From the NCBI RefSeq assembly GCF_008274785.1, contig NZ_VTPU01000001.1, positions 248,001 to 312,000 of the forward strand: a stretch of 64,000 bases of DNA. Direction: 5' to 3'. Made by a program: the position numbers and the translations under genes. Below the pieces are notes generated by a model that did not search any database, was not told the origin of the DNA, and was given only the letters and a program-made list of their open reading frames with translations. Shown one piece after another: positions 27,161 to 36,644 of this stretch (positions are counted from its first letter, which is position 1; each line of letters opens with the position of its first letter). The stretch is from Halomonas eurihalina. GTDB lineage: Bacteria; Pseudomonadota; Gammaproteobacteria; Pseudomonadales; Halomonadaceae.

Positions 27161-28006
27161 TTAACCGTAACGCCCGGTGATGTAATCCTCGGCCTTCTTG
27201 GTGGCCGGGTTGGAGAACATCGTCTTGGTGTCGTTGTACTCGACGATTTCGCCCAGATGGAAAAACGCCGTGTAGTCGGCCACCCGGGCGGCCTGCTGCA
27301 TGTTGTGAGTCACGGTGATGATGGTGAACTGCTGCTTCAGCTTGTCCATCAGATCCTCGATGGTCGCCGTGGAGATCGGGTCCAGGGCCGACGTCGGCTC
27401 GTCCATCAGGATGACATCGGGACGCACGGCGATGGCCCGGGCAATGCACAAGCGCTGCTGCTGACCGCCGGACAGCGAGGTGCCTGGCTCCTGCAGCTTG
27501 TCCTTGACCTCTTCCCACAGACCGGCATCGCGCAGGGCGCGCTCGACCAGCTCATCGGAATCGGCCTTGCGGCTGACCAGATCGTGCATGCGCGGCGCAT
27601 AGGCGACGTTTTCATAGATCGACTTGGGAAAGGGATTGGGCTTCTGGAAGACCATTCCCACCCGGCGACGCAGTGCGACCTCGTCCATCTTGGCCTCATT
27701 GACGTCACGGCCGTCCATTTCCACCAGCCCCTTGATGCGCACGCTGGGGATCAGATCGTTCATGCGATTGAGGCAGCGCAGAAAGGTCGACTTGCCGCAA
27801 CCGGAAGGGCCGATCAATGCCGTGACGTTCTTCTGGTAGACATCAATGTCGAGACTCTTGAGCGCCTGAGTCGTGCCATACCAGAGATCGAGTCCGCGCA
27901 CGCGAATGCTCAGCTCATGGTTAGCGTCTTCATTACGTGTCACCGGCTCTCCGGCAGTGTGACCGGTCATGGGCGTAATACTCCGCTCGGCAACTTGAAT
28001 ATTCAT
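27161..28006 (-). CDS. pstB: Phosphate ABC transporter ATP-binding protein
   Basis: 281 residues. Walker [36 protein letters not shown] (PstB hallmark), signature [14 protein letters not shown] and Walker [14 protein letters not shown] are intact. It drives high-affinity phosphate import with PstC and PstA. Last gene of pstSCAB; phoU, which often follows, is not here. Confidence 0.96.
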   Translation of the reverse strand: MNIQVAERSITPMTGHTAGEPVTRNEDANHELSIRVRGLDLWYGTTQALKSLDIDVYQKNVTALIGPSGCGKSTFLRCLNRMNDLIPSVRIKGLVEMDGRDVNEAKMDEVALRRRVGMVFQKPNPFPKSIYENVAYAPRMHDLVSRKADSDELVERALRDAGLWEEVKDKLQEPGTSLSGGQQQRLCIARAIAVRPDVILMDEPTSALDPISTATIEDLMDKLKQQFTIITVTHNMQQAARVADYTAFFHLGEIVEYNDTKTMFSNPATKKAEDYITGRYG

Positions 28007-28036
28007 GACGATGGATTCCTGTGTCGTGCCGCGAGA

Positions 28037-29203
28037 TTACCAGCGACGTTCGAATTTCTTGCGCAGAATGACAGCCGAGGCATTCAGGAAGATCAGGATT
28101 GCCAGCAACACCAGAATGCCCCCGGCAGTCTTCTCCACGAAGGCCTTGTCCGGCTCCCCCGCCCAGGTGAAAACCTGTGCCGGCAACACGGTGGCAGCTT
28201 CGGCAAAGGAGGCCGAGACGTCGGGAATGAAGGCCACCATGCCGACGATGATCAGTGGCGCCGTTTCCCCCATGGCCTGAGCCAGCCCGATGATGGAGCC
28301 GGTCATGATCCCCGGCATGGCCAGCGGCAACACATGGTCGCGCACCACCTGCCACTGCGAGCAGCCCACGCCGAAGGCGGCGTGGCGGATGGAATCCGGC
28401 ACGCTGCGCAATGCTGTACGGGTGGCGATGATAATCACCGGCAGGGTCATCAGCGCCAGCGTCATACCGCCGACCAGCGGCGATGAGCGCGGCACCCCGA
28501 AGAAGTTGATGAAGATAGCCAGCCCCAACAGACCGAACAGGATCGACGGAATCGCTGCCAGATTATTGATATTGATCTCGATGATCTGGGTCAAGCGGTT
28601 GTCCGGGGCGAACTCTTCCAGGTAGACCGCCGTCATGACCCCGATGGGAAAAGCGATGGCCAGGGTCACCAGCATGGTCAACACCGTCCCCACGGCGGCG
28701 GAGAGAATACCCGAGGCCTCGGGCATCTTGGAATCGCCGGTAGTAAAGAAGGTGGTATTGAACTTCAGTTCCGCCCGGCCCTGTTCCACCAGTGCGTCCA
28801 CGGTAGCCTTCTGGGACTCGCTGAGCTTGTGGCGATGCCCCTTGAGATATTGATCGACCTGGCTGTCTGCCAGTACCCAGCGGGTCTCGGTGGTGCCCAG
28901 CAACTCGGGGTTGTCACGTATCTGGCCGGGAATCAGTCGCTCAAAGGTGCGACTCACCAAGCGCGATACCTCAGGGTCCAGGGCGGCACGCCCCATGCGC
29001 TGGGCATCCTCGTTGTAGTCGATCTCCACCTGAACCTGCGCTTGCTGAAAGGCGGGCATGCCCTTGCCCAGCATATCGGCGAAGAACAGCACCAGAAACA
29101 GGCCGGCCAGCCCCAGGGCGCCCATGGAGATCCATTTCAACCGCGCCGACTTGCGGTGGCGACGCCGGAGCTGGGCGCTGATTTCGTCGAAGGATTGACT
29201 CAT
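28037..29203 (-). CDS. pstA: Phosphate ABC transporter permease
   Basis: 388 residues, longer than E. coli PstA because of an extended N-terminal periplasmic region after the first helix (residues about 50-160). The permease core carries LAIFINFFGVPRSSPLVGGMTLALMTLPVIIIATRTALRSVP and HVLPLAMPGIMTGSIIGLAQAMGETAPL, typical of PstA. It starts 18 bases after pstC. Confidence 0.94.
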   Translation of the reverse strand: MSQSFDEISAQLRRRHRKSARLKWISMGALGLAGLFLVLFFADMLGKGMPAFQQAQVQVEIDYNEDAQRMGRAALDPEVSRLVSRTFERLIPGQIRDNPELLGTTETRWVLADSQVDQYLKGHRHKLSESQKATVDALVEQGRAELKFNTTFFTTGDSKMPEASGILSAAVGTVLTMLVTLAIAFPIGVMTAVYLEEFAPDNRLTQIIEININNLAAIPSILFGLLGLAIFINFFGVPRSSPLVGGMTLALMTLPVIIIATRTALRSVPDSIRHAAFGVGCSQWQVVRDHVLPLAMPGIMTGSIIGLAQAMGETAPLIIVGMVAFIPDVSASFAEAATVLPAQVFTWAGEPDKAFVEKTAGGILVLLAILIFLNASAVILRKKFERRW

Positions 29204-29221
29204 CTCGGCGATTCCTCGGGA

Positions 29222-30478
29222 TTAAAGATTGTTGACGCGATACTTCTCGCGGAAACGACGGATCATCAGCACCGACACCAGGTTCAGCGTCAGGGTCACG
29301 GCGAACAGCACCAGGCCGAGAGCAAACGCGGAGAGCGTCTCGGCACTCTCGAACTCGAGATCACCGGTGAGCGCGGCGACAATGCGTACCGTCACCGTGG
29401 TCATGTCCTCCAGCGGGTTGGCGGTAAGGTTGGGTCGCATGCCCGCCGCCATCACCACGATCATGGTCTCGCCAAGCGCTCGGGAGACCGCCAGCAGCGA
29501 GGCGGAAATAATCCCCGGCAAGGCCGCCGGCACCACCACATCACGGATCGTTTCGCCCTTGGTCATGCCCAGTGCCAGTGACCCCTGGCGCATGCTGTCG
29601 GGTACCGAGTTGATCACGTCATCGGACAGTGAGGAGATGAAGGGAATGATCATGATGCCCATGACAATCCCTGGCGCCACGGCGTTGTTGAAGGAAGCAT
29701 CGAGGCCGAAGAAGCCGGCCACGCTGACGATGATCGGCGCCACCGTGATGGCGGCGAAAAAGCCGTAGACCACGGTAGGAATGCCGGCCAGGACCTCCAG
29801 GGTCGGCTTGGCCAGGGTCCGCACTCGCTGAGGAGCGAACTCGGCCATGTAGATGGCCGACAGCAGACCGACAGGAATCGCCACCAGCATGGCGATGGCG
29901 GTGATCATGAAGGTGCCGGCGAACAGTGGCACCGAGCCGAACTGGGCGGCGCTGGCCCCCTCCTCGGCACGGCCGGCCGCCGCCAGGAAACTGGCCCCCG
30001 GATTCCATACCGTTCCGGTAATGAATTCCCAGAAGCTGTGCATCTTAAAGAAGCGCAGCGCCTCGAAGACAATGGAGAAGAGGATGCCGAAGGTGGTGAA
30101 GATGGAGATCAGCGCCGCCCCCACCAGAATGAAGCGGATCACCCGCTCGATGGCCTGTCGGGCATGGAAGTCAGGGCGCACCTGGCGCACGCCGACCGTC
30201 AAGCCCACAGCAGCCACGACCAGGCTGCCGGCCAGCAGATAAAGCGGCGGAATCTTGGCACCCAGCAACAGCATCAGGATAGCGCCCAGGATGCCCACGG
30301 TGATAGCGGGTCCAGCGGTAGCCAGCACGGCGAACCAGGCGTATTGATCAGGTTGGGCGAACATGGCCGTGCCGGTAGCGCGCACTCGCGTGGCCTTGGC
30401 ACGGCCAATGAAGAAGGCTATCAGACCCAGCAGCAGCAGAATGCCACTGAACAGTGCGAGGAGTTGGTCGGTCTGCAT
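29222..30478 (-). CDS. pstC: Phosphate ABC transporter permease
   Basis: 418 residues, longer than E. coli PstC owing to added N-terminal membrane segments. The core shows LLSAIYMAEFAPQRVRTLAKPTLEVLAGIPTVVYGF and VVVPAALPGIISASLLAVSRALGETMIVV. It pairs with PstA. The gap from pstS holds two strong hairpins. Confidence 0.94.
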   Translation of the reverse strand: MQTDQLLALFSGILLLLGLIAFFIGRAKATRVRATGTAMFAQPDQYAWFAVLATAGPAITVGILGAILMLLLGAKIPPLYLLAGSLVVAAVGLTVGVRQVRPDFHARQAIERVIRFILVGAALISIFTTFGILFSIVFEALRFFKMHSFWEFITGTVWNPGASFLAAAGRAEEGASAAQFGSVPLFAGTFMITAIAMLVAIPVGLLSAIYMAEFAPQRVRTLAKPTLEVLAGIPTVVYGFFAAITVAPIIVSVAGFFGLDASFNNAVAPGIVMGIMIIPFISSLSDDVINSVPDSMRQGSLALGMTKGETIRDVVVPAALPGIISASLLAVSRALGETMIVVMAAGMRPNLTANPLEDMTTVTVRIVAALTGDLEFESAETLSAFALGLVLFAVTLTLNLVSVLMIRRFREKYRVNNL

Positions 30479-30502
30479 AGAAAACTCTCGGTGGCTGTCG
30501 GC

Positions 30503-30554
30503 GGCAGCTTGGCTGCCATAACATGCGACGGCCGGCAGCCTGAGCTGCCGGCCG
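30503..30554 (-). promoter_or_regulatory. Two tandem hairpins between pstS and pstC
   Basis: CGGCCGGCAGC-CTGA-GCTGCCGGCCG (30529-30554, eleven perfect pairs) followed by GGCAGC-TTG-GCTGCC (30503-30517). No T-run follows on the minus strand. They probably stabilise the pstS message or lower expression of the transporter genes relative to the binding protein. Confidence 0.7.
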
Positions 30555-30583
30555 GGTCAGGCATCCTTGCCCAAGGAAATGCC

Positions 30584-31609
30584 TTACAGGTCGGACACCT
30601 GCAGCGAGGCACGGTCAGCGACCTTCTGGCGAGTCGTTTCGCGCTCAGCTTCGGGCAGCGGGATCAAGCCGATATCCATCAGATAACCGCCCTCACCGAT
30701 CATGGCCTCTGAGATAAACATGTCGACATAGTCATACAGCGGCGGCACATCTTCGGCGTGCTGGTTCTTGACGTAGAAGAACAGCGAACGGGCGATCGGA
30801 TAGTCACCGGCACTGATGGCCTCGGCCTCAGGCGCCACGCCTTCGATGCTGGAAGCTCCCAGAGCATCGGGGTTCTCGACCAGGAAGGAGTAGCCGAAGA
30901 TGCCGAAAGCGTTGGTGTCCTCGGTCAGGCGCTGAACGATCAGATTGTCGTTCTCGCCGGCATCGATATAGACACCGTCGGAGCGAATCTCGGTGTAGCC
31001 CTCACCGCCGTAAGCTTCCATTTCCTCGGAAGGAACTTCCATGGCGAGCTCTTCGAAGGCATCACGGGTACCGGAGGTGCTGGGCGGACCATAGATGGAG
31101 ATCTCGCGATCCGGCAGGCTGGAATCGATGTCGCTCCAGTTGGTATAGGGATTGTCGACCAGCTCACCATCCACGGGCACCTGGGCAGCCACGGCCAGGA
31201 ACAGCTGCTCGAGGGTCAGATCCATCTCCTCGTTCTCGCTGGACTGGGCAAAGACAATGCCGTCAGAGCCGATCTTGACCTCGGTGACATCGGTCACGCC
31301 GTTCTCCGCGCAGCGCTCCAGCTCGGAAGCCTTGATGCGACGCGAGGCGTTGGAGATGTCGGGCGTACCCTCACCGACACCGTTACAGAACAGGCGGATA
31401 CCACCGCCGGAACCGGTGGACTCGATGACCGGTGTCGGATACTCGGTGGTCGCACCGAATTCCTCGGTCACGTAACTGGCGAACGGATAAACGGTGCTGG
31501 AACCAACGATACGAATCTGATCACGTGCCTGGGCAACGCCGGCCACGCCCACGACAGCAGCGGCGATGACAGTAGTCTTGAAAGTGCGGCTCTTGAGGAT
31601 GCGATTCAT
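30584..31609 (-). CDS. pstS: Periplasmic phosphate-binding protein
   Basis: 341 residues with a Sec signal peptide ending AQA at about residue 28. Phosphate-contact segments are clear: RIVGSSTVYPFASYVTEEF, ESTGSGGGIRLFCNG, DISNASRRIK and STSGTRDAFEELA. Start at the ATG behind AGGAGC. First gene of pstSCAB, controlled by the upstream Pho box. Confidence 0.95.
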   Translation of the reverse strand: MNRILKSRTFKTTVIAAAVVGVAGVAQARDQIRIVGSSTVYPFASYVTEEFGATTEYPTPVIESTGSGGGIRLFCNGVGEGTPDISNASRRIKASELERCAENGVTDVTEVKIGSDGIVFAQSSENEEMDLTLEQLFLAVAAQVPVDGELVDNPYTNWSDIDSSLPDREISIYGPPSTSGTRDAFEELAMEVPSEEMEAYGGEGYTEIRSDGVYIDAGENDNLIVQRLTEDTNAFGIFGYSFLVENPDALGASSIEGVAPEAEAISAGDYPIARSLFFYVKNQHAEDVPPLYDYVDMFISEAMIGEGGYLMDIGLIPLPEAERETTRQKVADRASLQVSDL

Positions 31610-31671
31610 GGAGTAGAGCTCCTGTTCATGGAAGTGTTCATCCTGCGCGAGACACAAGATGCCCCACAAAA

Positions 31672-31689
31672 ATGACAACTTCATGACAG
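31672..31689 (-). promoter_or_regulatory. Pho box upstream of pstS
   Basis: CTGTCATGAAGTTGTCAT on the minus strand is two direct half-sites eleven bases apart, close to the PhoB consensus. It is about 60 bases before the pstS start, where it would replace a -35 element. It predicts induction of pst under phosphate limitation. Confidence 0.85.
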
Positions 31690-31720
31690 TCACTCGATGT
31701 AAAACCTCGAGAACCTGTTC

Positions 31721-32926
31721 TCAGCACTCCTGGCGCGCCGGCGCCGGTCGACCAGCATGACCGGCCAGCACGCGCAGCGCGAAATTGCCACTCAGCGAGA
31801 CACACAGCATGGTCAACACCATCGGCCAGGCACTGTCGATCTCGAAGGCGGTCACGATCACGCCGGCCAAGGCCCCGCAGGTGAACTGGATGCTACCCAG
31901 CAGTGCCGTGGCCGTGGCGCTCATATGACTAAAGTGTTCGAGCATCGAGGAAATGGCGTTGGGCGTGATCAAGCCGACCATACCCATGAACACCATGATC
32001 AAAGGCACCACGCTGATAGGCGAATCGAGCCCGGTGGCCACCAGCAGAATCAGGCTCAGTGCCACTGCCAGTTGCACGCCCATGCCTAGCCGCATGTTCT
32101 GTTGCGGGGTACGGCGGCGCAGCAAACGGATATTGAGGCGATTGGAGCCCGCCATGACGACGACGTTGGCGCCGAAGACCACCGGATAGAGCGCCGGCGA
32201 AAGGCCATAGTGCGTCATGTAGAGAAACGGCGAGGCGGTGATGAAGGCGAACATGCCCGCGAAGGTCGAGGCCACCGACAGCACATATCCCATGGCCTCG
32301 CGATGGCGCAGCACACTGGCGTAATTGCGCAGCACCTGGCGCGGCGAGGCACTGGGCGCATCCGGCGAGCGGGTTTCCGGCAGCCGGGTTCCCATCAACC
32401 ACAGCAGAAAGGCGGCATAAGCGGCCAGGAAGACGAAAATCAGCCACCAGTCGGCCAGATACAACAAGCCACTGCCCACCGCCGGTGCCGCCAGCGGCGC
32501 CAGCATCATGATCATCGCCATGGTCGACATGACCTTGGCGGCTTCCCGGCCACTGAAACAATCGCGCACGATGGCCGCGGAGTTGACCACACAGGCACCG
32601 CCACCCAACGCCTGTACGAAGCGTAGGCCGAGAAGTTCGGCAAGCGAATCGACCTGGGTGATCATCAAGCTGGCCAGCAGAAACACCACCAGCCCCGACA
32701 ACAGCACCGGCCGGCGGCCAAAGCGATCGGACATGGGGCCACCGGTCAGTTGCCCGAGGGCGAACCCCAGCAGGAAGAAGCTGATCGACAGCTCGGTATG
32801 GTGAACACTCGCCCCCACCGCCTCGGCCAGCGCCGGCATTGCCGGCAGATAGGCATCAATGGCGAAGGGAGCCAGGGCGGTATTGGCCGCGACCAGCAGG
32901 GCGGTGCGTCTAGCATTGAGGATCAA
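31721..32926 (-). CDS. Bcr/CflA-family multidrug efflux MFS transporter
   Basis: About 401 residues, twelve membrane segments. Family landmarks are FAIDAYLPAMPALAEAVGAS, ALGQLTGGPMSDRFGRRPVLL and RFVQALGGGACVVNSAAIVRDCF. It is expected to export drugs or metabolites with proton exchange. No suitable ATG exists near the start of homology; a TTG at 32926 behind GGAGG gives the normal length. An ATG further upstream would add about 29 poorly conserved residues. Confidence 0.85.
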   Translation of the reverse strand: MILNARRTALLVAANTALAPFAIDAYLPAMPALAEAVGASVHHTELSISFFLLGFALGQLTGGPMSDRFGRRPVLLSGLVVFLLASLMITQVDSLAELLGLRFVQALGGGACVVNSAAIVRDCFSGREAAKVMSTMAMIMMLAPLAAPAVGSGLLYLADWWLIFVFLAAYAAFLLWLMGTRLPETRSPDAPSASPRQVLRNYASVLRHREAMGYVLSVASTFAGMFAFITASPFLYMTHYGLSPALYPVVFGANVVVMAGSNRLNIRLLRRRTPQQNMRLGMGVQLAVALSLILLVATGLDSPISVVPLIMVFMGMVGLITPNAISSMLEHFSHMSATATALLGSIQFTCGALAGVIVTAFEIDSAWPMVLTMLCVSLSGNFALRVLAGHAGRPAPARQEC

Positions 32927-33103
32927 GAAGCCTCCGGCAATCTTCCATGACAAGCCATCAATGATAACGTCAATTCGGTTTTCTTGCCGGTCGCTGTACC
33001 TTGCCCAGCGCACTTAGCCTGTATATTCGATCATTCGGCCTTGTTAGAGTGAAAGGCCAGTTCGAACGATCCACCCTGAATCCAGGCACACAAGGGACGC
33101 CCC

Positions 33104-34042
33104 ATGGCAGACGACCTGCTTTCACAACTCAAGACCATGACCACTGTGGTAGCTGACACCGGTGACCTCGAGGCGATTCGCCGCTTCCAGCCCACCGATG
33201 CCACCACCAACCCTTCGCTGATCCTGCAGGCCGCCCAGCAGCCGGAGCGTCGCGCACGGCTGGCGGAAATCGCCCGTAGTGCCACCGACATCAACGACGC
33301 TCTGGACGCCGTGGCCGTCGAGATCGGAAGCGAAATCAGCGAGCTGGTGCCCGGCTATGTTTCCACCGAGGTCAGCGCCCGCCTGTCCTTCGACACCGGG
33401 GCCACCCTCGCTCGGGCCCGCTCGCTGATCGAGCGCTACGGCCGCCAGGGCATCGCCCCCGAGCGCATTCTGATCAAGGTCGCTGCCACCTGGGAAGGCA
33501 TCCAGGCCGCCAAGGTGCTCGAACGCGAGGGCATCCACACCAACCTGACGCTACTGTTCAGTTTCGCCCAGGCTCAGGCCTGCGCCGACGCCGGCGTCAC
33601 CCTGGTATCACCCTTCGTCGGCCGAATCCTCGACTGGCACAAGGCCCAAGAGCCCGACACCGACTTCAGCGGCGAGCGCGATCCCGGCGTGCAATCCGTA
33701 CGGCGTATCTACGAACTCTTCAAGGGACATGGCTACGAGACCGTAGTGATGGGGGCCAGCTTCCGCAACAGCGGCGAGATCCTGGCGTTGGCCGGTTGCG
33801 ATCGCCTGACCATTTCCCCCGCCCTGCTAGGCGAGCTCGCCGATACCAAGGCGCCACTGCAGCGCCAGTTGACGCCGCTGGAGGCCGAAACCGAGGCCCC
33901 CGAGCCCCAGGACGAGGCAGAATTCCGCTGGGCATTGAACGAAGACGCCATGGCCACCGAGAAACTGGCCGAAGGCATCCGCAAGTTCATGGCCGATCAG
34001 CGCAAGCTGGAAACCCTGCTCGGGGAACTCCGCCAGTCATGA
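33104..34042 (+). CDS. tal: Transaldolase
   Basis: 312 residues. [14 protein letters not shown] is the N-terminal signature and Lys125 in [16 protein letters not shown] is the Schiff-base lysine. It transfers dihydroxyacetone units in the pentose phosphate pathway. ATG follows AAGGGA. Convergent with the STAS gene; the tal/STAS/phosphatase/mlaA neighbourhood resembles the one I recall from Pseudomonas. Confidence 0.95.
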   Translation: MADDLLSQLKTMTTVVADTGDLEAIRRFQPTDATTNPSLILQAAQQPERRARLAEIARSATDINDALDAVAVEIGSEISELVPGYVSTEVSARLSFDTGATLARARSLIERYGRQGIAPERILIKVAATWEGIQAAKVLEREGIHTNLTLLFSFAQAQACADAGVTLVSPFVGRILDWHKAQEPDTDFSGERDPGVQSVRRIYELFKGHGYETVVMGASFRNSGEILALAGCDRLTISPALLGELADTKAPLQRQLTPLEAETEAPEPQDEAEFRWALNEDAMATEKLAEGIRKFMADQRKLETLLGELRQS

Positions 34043-34120
34043 ACCCAGGCGCTGGTGTGCCCCGGCGACACGGCGGGGTGCATCAGCAATCTCGGGGTCG
34101 GTTTCGGTAAAGCACAGGCT

Positions 34121-34630
34121 TCAGCGGTGCTCGAAGGTCGCGCCCTGCGCCTCCAGCATCTCCACTAGAGGCTGGAACTGCTCGCGATTGTGCTCGCTCA
34201 TATGCATCAGGATACGGTGGGCTTCGAGCACGCGCTGACGCGTATCCGCCTCATCGGCGGGTACCTCGGTCAGATCACGCAACTCATGGGGCTCGGTGAT
34301 CGGCGACTCGACCAATGTGTAATAACTGGCAAAGCCCATGACATCAAGCATGCGCCGCACGTCGGGATTATCGACCACGATGGTGGGCGCCTGCTCGAGT
34401 CGTCCGCGCAGCGCCATGGCGACCTTGGCCAAAAAGCCAAGGGCGGTGGAGTCAACATTGGTCGCCTCGCGCAGATCGACCATTACCGCCTCGAGTCCCG
34501 GGGTATCGGCCAATTGCTGCGCTTGTTGATCGAGGGTCGCACACAGTGTCAGGCGCACATCGCCACTCAGCTTGAGCACGAAGACACCGGAATCGAACGC
34601 CGCCTGAAGGCGGCCTTCATGAATCATCAT
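34121..34630 (-). CDS. STAS-domain anti-sigma-factor antagonist (HsbA-like)
   Basis: 169 residues. The STAS domain spans about 1-100 (FVLKLSGDVRLTL, VDLREATNVDSTALGFLAKV); Ser in NVDSTALGF is the usual phosphorylation site of anti-anti-sigma factors. A C-terminal helical tail follows (residues 110-169). It overlaps the PP2C phosphatase gene by 14 bases, so the phosphatase most likely dephosphorylates this protein. Start taken at ATG 34630 behind GAGCGGA; a neighbouring ATG is three bases later. Confidence 0.85.
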   Translation of the reverse strand: MMIHEGRLQAAFDSGVFVLKLSGDVRLTLCATLDQQAQQLADTPGLEAVMVDLREATNVDSTALGFLAKVAMALRGRLEQAPTIVVDNPDVRRMLDVMGFASYYTLVESPITEPHELRDLTEVPADEADTRQRVLEAHRILMHMSEHNREQFQPLVEMLEAQGATFEHR

Positions 34631-35810
34631 CGCCAAATCCGCTCAACATCATGATCGTCAGGTCGTCGGGCAGCTCGTCGTGTTCGGGCGCATCCGCGGC
34701 GATATCTCCATCGTCCTCCGCCACCTTGCCCAACGCAAGCCCCGCCTTGAGTCCCCTCAGGGTCTCATTGGCCAGTACGCGGCGTTCGAGTTCTCCCAAC
34801 CTGTCGTTGAGCGTCTCGCCCGGCAGGCACTCCAGGATGCCATCGGAGCATAGCCAGAGTCTGAAACGCTCGGGCAATGGACACCCCAAGCAAGGATATT
34901 CGACATCCGGGAAAAGCCCTACCGGCATGCCTTCGCCGGCCAGCAGCGAGACATCACCGCCAGCAACCAGCACGGGCATGGGAAGCTGCGCGCCGAGCGA
35001 ATAGTGCAGATAGCGACGCTCGCGGTCAATCACCCCGACGAACAGGGTCGCATGCTTACCGATACCGGTATCGAGCAACTCCCGGTTGAGCGCCGCCAGC
35101 CAGCGCGGTCCTAGCGCCTCGGGATCGCGGCCATCCCATTCATTCTGCCAGCGGTTGAATAGATATTTGAGCAGCACGGTCACGAAAGCCGATGAAGCAC
35201 CATGGCCCGAGACATCGGCGAAGTAGAACAACGTGTAGCGATCATCGTAGTGCTGGAAATCCAGGAAATCCCCGGAGAGATACAAGGAAGGTGCGAGCCA
35301 GTAGTCGCAGCGGACGCTGCCCGAGTACTGCGGACGCGGCGGCAGCAGCTTGCGCTGGATCTGCCCGCCGGCCTGCTGGTCGAGCCGCAACATGGCCAGG
35401 TGAGTCTCGAGATGCTCGTTGAGTTCGGCCAGCCGTTGACGGTCCTGTTCCCGCTCCTCGGCCAGCCGGTTAATCTCGATGACCCGACGAATCATCCGCC
35501 GTAACAGATGACCATGGCGCAGCGGATCGACGACATAATCCACCAGGCCGGCATCCACCGCCGAGATCAACTCATCGTTGTGTCGATCATCGCTGACCAC
35601 CAGCGTCGGCAATCGTCGGCACAACTCGGGCCATGCCTCCGGCGGCACCGCACGCGAGTGCGCCACCACCAGTGCGGTCTCCTCGGGCAATTGCTCGACA
35701 CTCGTCACCGCAAGCACCGCCAAGCCGTCCTTGGCGATAGTTTCGGCCAGGGCATCGCGCTGCTCGCCCGGCACATCGACCACTCCGATCAACTGATTGT
35801 CGCTCGGCAT
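34617..35810 (-). CDS. PP2C (SpoIIE-type) phosphatase with degenerate receiver domain
   Basis: 397 residues in three parts. The receiver-like domain (1-115) lacks the phospho-accepting aspartate: where it is expected the sequence reads LVVAHSRAV. A coiled coil (about 115-150, INRLAEEREQDRQRLAELNEHLE) leads into the SpoIIE-type phosphatase (160-390: SGDFLDFQHYDDRYTLFYFADVSGHGASSAFVTVLL, LWLCSDGILE, DDLTIMMLS), with its metal-binding aspartates intact. It probably dephosphorylates the STAS protein encoded next. Similar to HsbR-type regulators, but its input cannot be ordinary Asp phosphorylation. Confidence 0.85.
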   Translation of the reverse strand: MPSDNQLIGVVDVPGEQRDALAETIAKDGLAVLAVTSVEQLPEETALVVAHSRAVPPEAWPELCRRLPTLVVSDDRHNDELISAVDAGLVDYVVDPLRHGHLLRRMIRRVIEINRLAEEREQDRQRLAELNEHLETHLAMLRLDQQAGGQIQRKLLPPRPQYSGSVRCDYWLAPSLYLSGDFLDFQHYDDRYTLFYFADVSGHGASSAFVTVLLKYLFNRWQNEWDGRDPEALGPRWLAALNRELLDTGIGKHATLFVGVIDRERRYLHYSLGAQLPMPVLVAGGDVSLLAGEGMPVGLFPDVEYPCLGCPLPERFRLWLCSDGILECLPGETLNDRLGELERRVLANETLRGLKAGLALGKVAEDDGDIAADAPEHDELPDDLTIMMLSGFGDDDS

Positions 35811-35822
35811 TCCGTCATCGCC

Positions 35823-36629
35823 TCATTCGGCGAAGGCATCGTCGAAGTCGGTGCCTTCCAGATCGAAACCGTCGCTGGCGAAGGGGTCCTCCCCCAGTTC
35901 TCCATCGCTGACCTCGAAGCGTCGGCGCTGCAACCAGGTGTCGCGGATGAAACTGTAGCGATCGCCGCGGATCAGATCTTCCTGGTCGAGCAGCCCCGCC
36001 CGGGTATCAATGAGCCGCAGCCCGGTCAGCGAATAGCGTACCGTATCGTCCTCGACATAAGTCACCGGATAAGTGTAGAAGTCCACCGGCAAGCCACCGG
36101 TGTCACGCACGGTGCTCGGCCCCAGGAAGGGCAGCACCAGGTAAGGCCCGGAATCCACCCCCCAGACAGCCAGGGTCTGCCCGAAATCCTCCTCCCGGGC
36201 CGTCAAGTCCATGTGTGACGCCACATCGAAGATCCCGAGCACGCCTACGGTGGAGTTGATCAGGAAACGTCCCGTGGAGGCGCCGGCATTGGCACCTTTG
36301 CCCTGCAACAGGCTGTTGAGCGTGGTGCGAATCTCACCGAGATTCGAGAAGAAATTGCCCACGCCGGTCTGCACCGGGTCCGGTGTCACGAAGTGATACC
36401 CCTGCGCCACCGGCTTCAGGGCATAACGGTCGAGCGTGTCGTTGAAGGCGAAGACGCCACGGTTGAAACCTTCCCAGGGGTCTTCGGGATTCGCCTCGGT
36501 ACCGCCCGACGTCGTGGCACAGCCAGACAGCACGGCGAGCGTCAGCCCTGCCAACAGGACGCGCCCAAGCCCCGGAACGAATTGCGTGGATGGTCGATTC
36601 ATTGACTCTGCGGTCTCCCTACACATCAT
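35823..36629 (-). CDS. mlaA: MlaA/VacJ-family outer-membrane lipoprotein
   Basis: About 268 residues with a lipoprotein signal ending LSGC (Cys37, or Cys28 from the second start). The MlaA signature DPWEGFNRGVFAFNDTLDRYALKPVAQGY follows, then LGPSTVRDTGGLPVDFYTYPV. It removes misplaced phospholipids from the outer leaflet of the outer membrane with porins and the Mla system. AAGGA six bases before the ATG at 36629 favours this start; an ATG at 36602 gives a shorter signal peptide. The C-terminus is strongly acidic. Twelve bases separate it from the PP2C gene. Confidence 0.92.
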   Translation of the reverse strand: MMCRETAESMNRPSTQFVPGLGRVLLAGLTLAVLSGCATTSGGTEANPEDPWEGFNRGVFAFNDTLDRYALKPVAQGYHFVTPDPVQTGVGNFFSNLGEIRTTLNSLLQGKGANAGASTGRFLINSTVGVLGIFDVASHMDLTAREEDFGQTLAVWGVDSGPYLVLPFLGPSTVRDTGGLPVDFYTYPVTYVEDDTVRYSLTGLRLIDTRAGLLDQEDLIRGDRYSFIRDTWLQRRRFEVSDGELGEDPFASDGFDLEGTDFDDAFAE

Positions 36630-36644
36630 GTTGATTCCTTGCCA

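Noticed and set aside
34043-34120. Bidirectional terminator between transaldolase and STAS genes
   Set aside because: A short CCCCG/CGGGG pairing exists, but the stem is weak and no T-run follows on either strand.
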